Of a stretch of DNA of 64,000 nucleotides, positions 32,324-45,100 are shown piece after piece. Numbering within the stretch: the first letter of the stretch is position 1; each line of letters begins with the position of its first letter. The notes beneath the pieces were generated by a model. It was not told where the DNA came from. It searched no databases and was given only the letters and a program-made list of their open reading frames with translations. This stretch comes from Sipunculus nudus. Taxonomy: Eukaryota > Annelida > Sipuncula > Golfingiida > Sipunculidae. The position numbers were made by a program, and so were the translations under genes. The stretch covers positions 2,020,076-2,084,075 of the forward strand of contig CM049309.1 in NCBI GenBank assembly GCA_026874595.1, in the 5' to 3' direction.

Positions 32324-34577
32324 GTTGCACCAAAAAAATCAATCCGTACAGGATGCGGTTGATTACGGAGTATATTCATCGCATTTAAAATTTAAATAAA
32401 CATTAAAAACATTAATTATCATTTAATCAGTTATGTGGATTTTGTGAGCACTAAAAAAAAGCGTCTATTTAAAACGTCAGTTAAGACGCCACTTAAAGAC
32501 CGGTGATCTGTTGTAGCGTACATGCAATAGAATGATCAGAGAAGTATTGTTACAGCATTATTCAAATGTGTATTGATCCTTGGAACTGCAGTTATGATTT
32601 CCTTCATCACACATGTTACTGAATGTTTAAGGAATAAGGTATTTATAATTCATTACTTCCAATAAGATATACCTTTACAGACCTATTTGCTAATCTCCAA
32701 TTTAATGTGTACATTGATTATTCTATTCTCACTGCCTATAAATGAAAGCATACTTCCTAATTGAATAATACATCAATCAACTATATAATAACATTTTTAA
32801 TATTAATGGGACCGTATTACCACAAAATACAAGATTCCGTTTAGATATTATAAACAGTGGAATTGAATAATAATATATTCATTTTTGTCTGCATTTTAAG
32901 ATATTTCAGCAGTTATTCATGTATTTATTAACTTTGCCTGTATATCCTATATCTTTCTTATCCCTGTAAACAAGGTGTCCTTGCACGATACAGAGTCGTA
33001 ACATCACATGCATAACCAGATCGTAAAGCTATTTCACCTTATAATCATGGTTTAGCATTTTATGAAAACAAAAGCCGTGAACCCCCCCCCCCCCCCCCCA
33101 GGCAACACAAAAAAAAATTATTCTACGGGTTATGGGAACAAAACCTAAATAAAAGCGGCGAATCCATAGAACATTTTTTCTATGGCCTGTGAATTCCCTG
33201 ATCATTTTTCAAATTTCCAGGACCTTTATTTCGACATATTTTAACCAAAGGCCATCACCCAATGGTATGTTAAGTGTGAACACGAGAACAAAATGTAACA
33301 TATTGACTAATTTCTTCCTCAGGCCAATCCAATTTCCTCAGATTTAAGAATTTTTTCTCGAATGTCCCCACTTCACCCTGTTCCCAGGCTTTCTCCGATT
33401 TAAGGGATGGCTTGGAGCCCTACTTATATGCATGCATGAGAGAAGCACGTTCTGTTGAAAAACTACGTTAAAATCCCAGTTTTGCGATGTCCATTATAAT
33501 TTAAACTTTGACGATTGTCGTTATGGTAACAAAATCGCCCCAATATTCAGTATCCTTGATCTTGCAAACGAGTAAATACTTCATCTTCGTTACAGAAGTG
33601 CATATAGCTGTGAAACAAGTATATCGGAGTCCGGCAATGTATACCTGAATGATATATCCAATGCTCGGGTGTAAAATCTGCTTAACGCTTTTCAGTCGCA
33701 GTTGTCAAGCGCCTGTATTATATTTGAAAAGAAAGACAAAACCGTGCAATTTTCAAAATCTTACAACAAAGTAAACCCATTCTTTTGACGAATTGAATTC
33801 AAGGATTAACTTAAATTTATAAACGGTCCATATTTTTATTTGTATTTTTGTACCCTCGTATCAAAAGTCTGACCCACACTATATAGTCTGAATTGAAATA
33901 CAATCGCCCATCAAGCTCCTAAATTTATTGTAGTGGTCTTCTGAATTACCTCGAAGCACAATTGTCACAGTAACGGGAAAAAATATAATGATTTGTAAAA
34001 ATATAAATGGACACATCTCAATATAGGGTTTGCAAATAATGTAACGTATTTATTCATAAAAGAGACATTTCTGTAAATGCGTTATGTAAAAACATAATGA
34101 TGGATGAAAATGTTTCATTTCCTTGATGTAAGAACTGGTTATAAGCGTATATAAAGACAGGTACTCATAGGTGTACATCTCTTACGAATATACTAGAAAT
34201 GCACAATGCATGTACTTCTAAAATAAGCCGTCCTTGAAATTATGTATACGTCTTAATTATTAAACTTGTCATTGAATATGAACAAATTAGATGATAGAAT
34301 ACAACCACCAATCTATGTCTCATATCATGAATCATTCCTTTGTACTTGCCGACGACGGAACTTTTAATCAGTGATTATAATATTCATGACCTGAAGTTAC
34401 TAAGAATATCATCACAAGGGACACATCATATCACAGACTTATAGCTGAAGGTCAAGTTGCAAACTAATTACGTTTAGCGTGTACACATTTTTAATAATGA
34501 TTTGCAAGATGATTAACTTATCCTTTTTAAATCGCCAGAAAGATATCTTTGTGATTAAATCGCATCTGTGTATAAAC

Positions 34578-34579
<2 letters not shown>
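30877..34579. other. AT-rich intergenic DNA with many (AT)n runs
   Basis: (AT)n tracts lie at about 31171-31255, 31577-31636, 32049-32121 and 32287-32320, and C17 at about 33083-33099. I see no exon, RNA gene or element end. Open frames here are short and unrelated to any family I know. Confidence 0.6.

Positions 34580-34670
<91 letters not shown>
34580..34670. repeat. (AT)n(GA)n compound microsatellite
   Basis: About 58 bp of AT run directly into about 30 bp of GA. Translation gives IYIY and RERER runs, which are not proteins. More AT-rich runs follow at 34770-34885. Confidence 0.95.
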
Positions 34671-34672
<2 letters not shown>

Positions 34673-34851
34673 TGTATTTATCATTAAATAAATAAGAAAA
34701 AAACTTACATAAAACACCTACAAGAGGCAATATATGAATGTGATCTCATGAAAAATTTTGATTATAAATATATATATATATACTAGACACAGCAATAATC
34801 AAGACACTGAATACATGTACAACATAGATAAATATACATATATATACATAA

Positions 34852-34885
<34 letters not shown>

Positions 34886-34886
<1 letters not shown>

Positions 34887-35559
34887 TATATATTTGTTAC
34901 CCGGCAAACACAAATATATAATGTAAATTTTGTTTTTGTTATTTTGGCAAGACTGAACAAAACAAAAGCCTGTCTCTTTCAAGTGGTCCATTCAAGGTAT
35001 ATTATCCAGTAATATTACATACATCCATCTTGTCATTTCATCATGAGACAAATACGCCCTAAAACGTCTTGTGGAGTATGTTTGCATATAAGAGACATTA
35101 TAAGTAAACTATCTCTGGTGTTGGCACATTATAGTATACAGCTGATGCAAAATATTTATAATTCATAAAAGAATAAACAAATAAAGTCTGTAACTGTATC
35201 TTCAAATGTCAAACGGTGTTGTATGACACTTCATATTATTTTAATACAAAAGATATATATATACTTAATTACACACATACATACACACATGAACAAAGGT
35301 CACAGCTGAAAGGCAAGGCACACACAAACACGCTGAATATGTACCAATATCAAAGTCAATATCACTAAGAAAGGACCTGTCATGCTAAACTTTGATAGAA
35401 AGTAAGCATCGTATAAATATTTGTATATATTATAAAAGGTATATCCATCACTCAGAAAAACTGATAATATCATAAAAACTAATAATAATACTGCCTGATG
35501 TTTTCCATGTATGCATGTCAGTAGTTTTGTTCAGAGACAGTAAGGAGGAATTGATAGGA
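34886..35559. other. Intergenic, nothing recognised
   Basis: AT-rich sequence, no exon. It probably lies beyond the poly(A) site of the minus-strand gene. Confidence 0.4.
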
Positions 35560-36008
35560 TTTATTAAGTGATCAGGCATGTTATCAACCTGATACAGGTA
35601 CCTCAGCCTACACAGTGTGATGTGAGATGACCAGCCCGTATCACAGACTGGTTATTATGAGTTATATCAGCCCAGTGCTTCTGTATCAGCACTTGATTCA
35701 TCCAAGCTGTGTGCCAGGATTAAATTAACAAGGTGTGCTAACCTGCATGGGTTCAGCTGCCTGGGCATGTTTCTAATATGGCCAATTAGAGTATGATGCA
35801 AGTTACTTTTATATTAATTAAAAACAGAGTTACAGCATCTGATTGATAACATGCATGATCATTAAAAAAAATGTTATCAACCATTTTGTTTTTGTGTTCA
35901 TCGTGGCCTTTGGTCAGCCTATTGGTGCCAGGCTGATACAGCTGCCCTCAGAAAATATGAAGGCACAGCCAAGCAAATCAGTTAATAACATATGATCTTT
36001 GACAGGGA
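35560..36008 (-). other. Probable 3' UTR of the minus-strand gene
   Basis: The stretch after the stop codon is less AT-biased than its left neighbour. A canonical AATAAA on the minus strand lies at 35565-35560, about 445 nt past the stop. The words CTGATACAG and CTGTATCAG (reverse complements of each other) occur at about 35590, 35682 and 35934 and could pair in the RNA. Confidence 0.4.
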
Positions 36009-36161
36009 TCAGTCTCCTGAGCTGGAGTTTGAGCGGACTGAGAGAGGTTTTAGTCTGTTGGGTTTCACCAGGCTGCGGCTTGGAGACTTCTCTGACTTTG
36101 GCACATCATTTTTCAGGCTGGTGGAAAGAATACTTTTCAATGCCCTTGCTTTTCCAGCACC
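36009..36161 (-). CDS. Minus-strand gene, last exon
   Basis: Minus-strand acceptor CTCTTTGTATTTCAG, then GAGKARALKSILSTSLKNDV, PKSEKSPSRSLVKPN, RLKPLSVRSNSSSGD and TGA (36011-36009). Phase 0 entry fits the phase 0 end of the exon at 48204. Lys/Arg/Ser-rich, with several SP/SxR sites of the kind phosphorylated by kinases (inference). Confidence 0.65.
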   Translation of the reverse strand, partial: GAGKARALKSILSTSLKNDVPKSEKSPSRSLVKPNRLKPLSVRSNSSSGD

Positions 36162-39100
36162 CTGAAATACAAAGAGTTTCTGGTAAAATAAATGTGAAAC
36201 ACAGTGACTAGTGAGAGAAAAATATCTGTTAGCTTAATCTGATTACTTTTTCTGCAGCATTTATGTACGAGTTGTAATGCCATTAGATGTATTGGGACCT
36301 TCATAAATCCTGATATGTAACCTGTAAAATCCTTTGCCCCTTTCTTGTAAACTAATGCACACCAAAATTTAATTGGGGGGGGGGGGGGGGGGGCTTGCCT
36401 GTCTCTCCCCTACAATAATTATAGTGGGAATCAGTTTTTTCATCAGATTTTGCCTTATTTGCCAACAGAAGTTCCAAATAAGTAAACCAACAAAAAAAAT
36501 TAACAAACAGACAAAGAGACAGAGGTGAAAACAACTTCCTTGTTGACAGTAACAAACAGACAGAGGTGAAAACATAACTTCCTTGTTTACAGTAACAAAC
36601 AGACAGAGGTGACAACATAACTTCCTTGTTGACAGTAACAAACAGACAGAGATGACAACATCACTTCCTTGTTGACAGTAACAAACAGACAGAGGTGACA
36701 ACATAACTTCCTTGTTGACAGTAACAAACAGACAGAGGTAACAACATAACTTCCTTGTTGACAGTAACAAACAGACAGAGGTGACAACATCACTTCCTTG
36801 TTGACAGTAACAAAGAGACAGAGATGACAACATCACTTCCTTGTTGACAGTAACAAAGAGACAGAGATGACAACATCACTTCCTTGTTGACAGTAACAAA
36901 GAGACAGGGGGACAACATCACTTCCTTGTTGACAGTAACAAAGAGACAGAGGTGAAAACATCACTTTCTTGTTGACAGTAACAAAGAGATAGGGGGACAA
37001 CATCACTTCCTTGTTGACAGTAACAAAGAGACAGAGGTGACAACATCACTTTCTTGTTGACAGTAACAAAGAGACAGAGGTGAAAACTTAACCTGCTTGT
37101 TGACAGTAACAAAGAGACAGAGGTGACAACATAACTTCCTTGTTGACAGTAACAAAGAGACAGAGGTGACAACATAACTTCCTTGTTGACAGTAACAAAG
37201 AGACAGAGGTGACAACATAACTTCCTTGTTGACAGTAACAAAGAGACAGCGGTGACAACATAACTTCCTTGTTGACAGTAACAAAGAGACAGGGGTGACA
37301 AACTAACTTCCTTGTTGACAGTAACAACCAGACAGAGGTGACAACATAACTTCCTTGTTGACAGTAACAAACAGACAGAGGTGACAACATAACTTCCTTG
37401 TTGACAGTAACAACCAGACAGAGGTGACAACATAACTTCCTTGTTGACAGTAACAAACAGACAGATGTGAAAACATAACTTCATTGGCAGGGTAGAAATA
37501 AACAAGATGGGAGTTTTCTTATCAAGGGGGTTCATATACAGAATATAAGTCCGTCTGATACCTTAATAAAAGTTCTTTTTAGATTCAAACATTTTATAGT
37601 CTGTTTTCTATCACTTTTTCTCCCATTTAATTGAGAAACTGAGTGACTGTCCAGGTTTTAAGGTGGTGACTTGCAACTCTGTATGTGAGCATATGTTGAT
37701 TTTAAATGTCCCCTATATAATAAAAACAAGTGACCCATGGGTCATGACGCTCAGCTGACTGGGAAGAGATTCACAAAAGGAAATTTTATCATCAGAATGG
37801 TAGATACCCATTCAACTGAAGCATCAAACAGATTAACCAACAGGCCAAGATTTAGTCTGTATTTATATATCTGAAAAATAGAGAAAAAATGTGTAAACTT
37901 TAAAAACTAGAATACGGGTAGCCGACAAGTGACTACGTGTATCTGCCAAAATCAGAGTGAAGTGAGGCATGGATTGAGTGGCAAGGGGAAACAGAGTGAG
38001 GTATGTTGCATATTAGCATGGATGTCTGCAGCCTAAATGTGTATGTAGGTTGTGCAACCTACCACAAAATCAGAAAGCTGTCCAAGTTGTATACATATGC
38101 AAAATTTTAGGCAGAAAAGTCAAACCACTACATGGATATGAGTGATTTTAGCCCACGGCAGACAAACAGACAGACGCTGTGCAAAAATGGTTGCAGTTTT
38201 GTGTATGATAAAGACCTATGTGAGATCTAAACACAAGCACAATTTTGGCCCAATCGGTCAAATGGTTCCTGAGATATTAGCTTGGATGTGTGCAGCATTA
38301 ACTAGAATGTAGGTGGCGCCACCTGTCATAAAATCAAGAAAGCTATCCAGGATGTATAAACCTGCAAAATTTTAGGCAGTTATGTCAAACCACTACAGAG
38401 AAATGAGTGATTTTAGGCCACGGCAGACCAACAGACACACGCTGTGCAAAATGTGCAAAAATGGTTGCAGGTGGCCCCTCCAGTTTTGTGTATGATAAAG
38501 ACCTATGTGAGATCTATTCACATGTAAAATTTTGGCCCAATCGTTCAAACGGTTCCTGAGATATGAGCTTGGATGTCTGCAGCATAAACTAGAATAAAGG
38601 TGGCGCCACCTGTCATAAAATCAAGAAAGTTATCCAGGATGTATAAAACTGCAAAATTTTAGGCAGATATGTCAAACCACTGCCAAGATGTGAGTGACTT
38701 TATTGCACGGCAGACAACAGACAGATGCTGTGCAAAAATGGTTGCAGGTGGTGCCACCAGTTTTGTGTATGATAAAGAGCTATGTTAGATCTATAAACAT
38801 GCAAAATTTTGGCCTGATCGGTCAAACGGTTCCCGAGATATAAGCTTTGATGTCATCAGCATGAACGTGAATGTAGGTGGTGCAACCTGTCATAAAATCA
38901 AGAAAGCTATCCAGGATGTATAAAACTGCAAAATTTTAGGCAGATATGTCAAACCACTGCTGAGATATGAGTGACATTATTGCACGGCAGACAAACAGAC
39001 AGACGCTGTGCAAAAATGGTTGCAGGTGGCGCCACCAGTTTAGCGTATGATAAAGAGCTATGTTAGATCTATATACATGCAAAATTTTGGCCCGATCGGT

Positions 39101-42100
39101 CAAACGGTTCCCGAAATATGAGCTTGGATGTCATCAGCATGAATGAGAATGTAGGTGGCGCCACCTGTCATAAAATCAAGAAAGCTATCCAGGATGTATA
39201 CGCATGCCGAATTTCAGGTGAATTAGTCAATTCACTGCAGAGATATGAGTGATTTTAACCAAAGGCAGATGAACAGATGGACACTGTGCAAACATGGTTA
39301 CAGGTGGCGCCACCATTTTTGGTGTATGTTATAGAGCTATCCAAGGGCTACATTAGTATAAATTTTATTTCCTGATCAGTCAAATGGTTCCCGAGATATG
39401 AGCTTGGAAAGCTGATAAAATCAAGTCTCAGAGGAGCTCTCTGGAAACGAACGCGGCAACGGCGGAGGAACCCGGTCAAAAACATAGTATCCACAAAACT
39501 TAGTTTTGGCGAGTACAAAAATACAGGTGGCTCCACCAGTCTGCAGAAACTAATAAAAACACTTACAAACATCAATATCCATGCAAAGAATCATGGTGAT
39601 CTCCCCATTAGTTGTTCAGATACTTCAGCTTTTGTATCAAATTGTCCATTATTCTGAGGGATACTTCGGAGTCCTATAGCTTGAAGGATATGGGTAACAG
39701 AGACCTAATTTTAAGTTTCCACAGGCACTTTTCATGGGCCTTCTTGCATGACAAGAATGAAGATTCTAGGTCCAGTTGTTGCGATTTGTACCCTGTTGAC
39801 AGATAACCACATCTTTAAAGGTATCAAAAAAAGAGAAAAAAAATCGTAAAAATTTGAAAAAAATAGAGGTGGCGCACCCAGTCTGCAGAAACTGATGGAA
39901 CAGGTCATGATCAATATGTATGCCGAAAATCATGACCATCAGTGTTGTAGTTATTGAGATACTGCAGTTTTTGTATCAAATTTTCCATTATTCTGGGGGG
40001 TAATTTGGAGCCATACAGCTTAAAGAATATGGGTAACAGAGACCTAATTTCAGGTTTCCATGGAGACTTTTCATGGGTCTCCCTGTGTGTCAAGAATGAA
40101 GATTCTAGGTCTAGTTTTAATGATTTGTGCCCTGTTAACAGATGTTCATAACTTTAAAGGTCTCAAAAATAGAGAAAAAATTCGTAAAAAAACCCATACA
40201 AATACAGGTGGTGCCACCAGTCTGCAGAAACTGATGAAACACTCCATGATCAATATCCATGAAAACAATTATGGTGATCTCTGCATTAGTTGTTCAGATA
40301 CTTCAGCTTTTGTATCAAATTTTCCATTATTCTGAGCTGTACTTTGGAGTGCCATAGCTCAAAGGATATGGGTAACAGAGGCCTAATTTCAGGTGTCCAT
40401 GGAGACTTATCATGGGTCTCCCTGTGTGTCAACAATGAAGATTCTAGGTCCAGTCCTTACGATTTGTACCCTGTTGACAGATAACTACATCCTGAAAGGT
40501 CTCGAAAATAGAGAAAAAAAAATTGTGAAAATTTGAAAAAATACAGGTGGCACCACCAGTCTGCAGGTACTGATGAAACACCTCTTGATCAATATGTATG
40601 CCAAAAATCATGACCATCAGTGTTGTAGTTATTGAGATGTTGCAGTTTGTTTTTATCAAAATTTCCATTATTCTGGGGGGTTATTGGGAGCCCCCATAGC
40701 TCAAAGGATATGGGTAACAGAGACCTTATTTCAGGTTTCCATGCAGACTTTTTATGGACCTCTCAGTGTGTCAAGAATGAAGATTCTAGGTCCAGTCTTT
40801 ATGATTTGTGCCCTGTTAACAGCTGTTCACATTTTTTAATTCGTAAAAAATCAAAAAATACAGGTGGCGCCACCAGTCTGCAGGAACTTATGGAACATCT
40901 CATGATCAATATGTATCCCAAAAATCATGACCATCAGTGTTGTAGTTATTGAGATATTGAAGTTTTTGTATGAAATTTTTTACTATTCTGGGGGGTACTT
41001 TGGGGCCCCATAGCTCAAAGGATATGGGTAACAGAGACCTAATTTCTGGTTTCCAAGGAGATTTTTCATGGACCTCTTAGTGTATCAAGAATTAAGATTC
41101 TAGGTCTAGGCTTTACGATTTGTGCCTTGTTAACAGATGTTCACATTTTAAAAGGTCTCAAAAATAGAGAAGAAAATTTGTAAAAAATCGAAAAATACAG
41201 GTGGTGCCACCAGTCTGCAGGAAGTGATGGAACAACTCATGATCAATATGTATGCCAAAAATCATGACCATCAGTCAAGTAGTTAATGAGATATTGAAGT
41301 TTTTGTATGAAATTTTTTACTTTTCTGGGGGGTACTTTGGGGCCCCATAGCTCGAAGGATATGGGTAACAGAGACCTAATTTCTGGTTTCCAAGGAGATT
41401 TTTCATGGACCTCTCAGAATCCCAAGTTACAAGGTTCTAGGTTCTGCGGTTACGATTTGTGCCTGGTTAACGGACGGACAGACGGACGACGGACAAAGAG
41501 TGATCGCTATAGCTCAGATGACTTTCAGTCAGCTGAGCTAAAAACACATATATCCATCACAGATACCTGCTGTCCCTAACACCAGTTAATCAAGCATCAC
41601 TTTTGATCTGACAGTTTAATGTTAATGAACAGGACATTGGAACCTGTGTGGATAATTATATAAACTAAAAGATAAAAGACAGGTAACAAATTTGTTTTGC
41701 TGTCAGTTAATTTTAAACACACTTTAATATAAAAGCATATTTTCAGGTGGTAAACCTGAAATTCTATCATGTTAATTATTTTACCTTACTGTCATAATAA
41801 AACCATTTAATCATCTATACTGTAAAGTGGTGTTCGCTGCATGCATTAATATATATGCATGAGCCCTTAGGCTTTGCATTTGCTTATATTATTCACAGAA
41901 ACAATAAACATCTATTGAACCAACATCATCAAATAGTTTGACAATGATCTTACTTCCAGCATGGCCACAATACATGACCACCAGGACACGATGGATACTA
42001 TATCAACATTATATCATTAACAATAAAAAAAATATCATATTTACTGTAGATCTAAATCAAAATGAGTAATGTCGCTGACATGAAGCACTTGATACATGAG

Positions 42101-45100
42101 TAAGGCGGGGGGGGGGGGGGGGGGGAGGGTATAGCCATGATCCCCCCCCCCCCCAAAAAAAAATTAAATCTAAAAAGGAGCCAGGGAAAAATGTCATTGT
42201 AACATACAAGATTTATTCTTTTTCATTCTTTGTGGAAATTGCCACCACTATTATATAAGCTGACTTAATAAATAATACTGTAATACACGTCTGTAGAATT
42301 TTATTTTGGCTTGTGACTACATAATAAGGAAGTAGCTCATGCTTCTCTTCCTCTAATTTTATATCCTGGCATCAACCAGACACAGTGTCTACCACACCTG
42401 CTGGTCCTGGGTGTGTAATCAGCATCGTTGCTGAGTCATAACACTAAGGAACTAAGAGTCTTAGCTTGGAAAGCAGTCAGATCGGAGCATGAACCCACAA
42501 CCTGGCGTTCACAAGTCCACTCAATGATGTTTAGACTTGCCTTCTCTGGGTCACTGAATAGAATTAAATGCCAGAGGTTGCTTGTTAAATGCTGGACTTT
42601 CTGTGGTTGGTCATATATCATCAATGTATCCATAAAGGGGCATTTCACAATGCTGATGCAATACCTGACTTTGTATCGCCATATATCAGTTACATATGAC
42701 CCCTCCCCACTTTATAAATCAGTGCCACCCTCTCACCCATATTTACTGACATTTTTTGTCATTTACCAATCCTCCTACTAATGCATATTATACTGTGAAC
42801 ATCTCTACAATTATGTTTGATGTAATTACTTCATGAGGAGAAGACTTTGTTTATAACTTAAAGAAATGAGGTCATAGTGACCTAATTTTAAGTACTGGGG
42901 CCGGGGGGGGGGGGGGGGGGGGGGTATTATATTTACAAGATGATCCCTGTTAATGGACAAGGACTAGTAGTCAGACAGATCATGACCAGTAAATCTAAGC
43001 TATCTGTGTTTCCAAGACAACACTATAATTAATGTTTTATTACAGTACTGGAAGGTCACAGTAGGCTGAAGCAACAAGCAGCAATCAAGCAAAAATGTTA
43101 ATTAAGCATATAAATTCAGTAGAGTTTACACAGGTAAATCTGGTTTTTGTATACATCTGTTACTGGATTCATTGCACACGGACAGTTATTAACGTGAATG
43201 GCTTTCCTCCTGATACCTGTATACATGGTTTGTTTTCTTTGCATACCAGTAATAGAAGGACTAGGTGGACCTATTTACAGGCAACAGATATATCACTGAC
43301 ATCATTACTGCAATTACTATAATAAAGGACCAATTCAGTCAAATTAAATACCCTGATAAAGAGGACCTTATACCTGGAATAATGTGTTTTAACAAACCAC
43401 TATTTTTTTATTAACCACTTGGTTAACCTCACAGTTAAAGCTATTTTTAATATGATATAATATTATGGTCAATGCAAGTATTTATGGGTGAAAGACCAAA
43501 CACGATGTGCAAGGGGCAACAATTGATTCCTAAATACATAAAAGACGTGAGAACTGTAGATAACCCCTAACTGTTAATACCATCCTGTTAAAGTGCAGTG
43601 TAGGACAAACCTCAGGATAATACCATCCTGTTAAAGTGCAGTGTAGGACAAACCTCAGGATAATACTATCCTGTTAAAGTGCAGTGTAGGACAAACCTGA
43701 GGATAATACCATCCTGTTAAAGTGCAGTGTAGGACAAACCTGAGGATAATACCATCCTGTTAAAGTGCAGTGTAGGACAAACCTGAGGATAATACCATCC
43801 TGTTAAAGTGCAGTGTAGGACAAACCTGAGGATAATACCATCCTGTTAAAGTGCAGTGTAGGACAAACCTGAGGATAATACCATCCTGTTAAAGTGCAGT
43901 GTAGGACAAACCTGAGGATAATCCCATCCTGTTAAAGTGAAGTATAGGACAAACCTGAGGGTAATACCATCCTGTTAAAGTGAAGTATAGGACAAACCTG
44001 AGGATAATACCATCCTGTTAAAGTGCAGTGTAGGACAAACATGAGGAAAATACATCCTGTTAAAGTGAAGTGTAGGACAAACATGAGTATAATACCATCC
44101 TTTTAAAATGCAGTGTAGGTCAAACCTGAGGAAAATACCATCCTGTTAAAGTGCAGTGTAGGACAAACCTGAGGAAAATACCATCCTGTTAAAGTGCAGT
44201 GTAAGACAAACCTGAGGATAATACCATCCTGTTAAAGTGCAGTGTAGGACAAACCTGAGGGTAATACCATCCTGTTAAAGTGCAGTGTAGGACAAACCTG
44301 AGGATAATACCATCCTGTTAAAGTGCAGTGTAGGACAAACCTGAGGATAATACCATCCTGTTAAAGTGCAGTGTAGGACAAAACTGAGGATAATACCATC
44401 CTGTTTAAGTGCAGTGTAGGACAAACCTGAGGATAATACCATCCTGTTAAAGTGAAGTATAGGACAAACCTGAGGGTAATACCATCCTGTTAAAGTGAAG
44501 TATAGGACAAACCTGAGGATAATACCATCCTGTTAAAGTGCAGTGTAGGACAAACATGAGGAAAATACCATCCTGTCAAAGTGCAGTGTAGGACAAATTG
44601 GGGTAATACCATCCTGTTAAAGTGCAGTGTAGGACAAACCTGAGGATAATACCATCCTGTTAAAGTGCAGAGTAGGACAAACCTGAGGATAATACCATCC
44701 TGTTAAAATGCAGTGTAGGACAAACCTGAGGGTAATACCATCCTGTTAAAGTGCAGTGTAGGACAAACCTGAGGATAATACCATCCTGTTAAAGTGCAGT
44801 GTAGGACAAACCTGAGGATAATACCATCCTGTTAAAGTGCAGTGTAGGACAAACCTGAGGATAATACCATCCTGTTAAAGTGCAGTGTTGGACAAACCTG
44901 AGGATAATACCATCCTGTTAAAGTGCAGTGTAGGACAAACCTGAGGATAATACCATCCTTTTAAAGTGCAGTGTAGGACAAAACTGAGGATAATACCATC
45001 CTGTTAAAGTGCAGTGTAGGACAAACCTGAGGATAATACCATCCTGTTAAAGTGCAGTGTAGGACAAACATGAGGATCATACCATCCTGTTTAAGTGCAG

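Noticed and set aside
36369-37535. Minus-strand open frames of 93-205 codons (Cys/Leu/Val repeats)
   Set aside because: They are the 43-bp minisatellite, free of stops in all three minus frames; the reading changes frame every monomer and there is no splice or start context.
39612-41579. Series of 60-106-codon frames with recurring DMGNRDLISGF peptide
   Set aside because: The recurring peptide is a reading of family A repeat units, which diverge without respect to codons.
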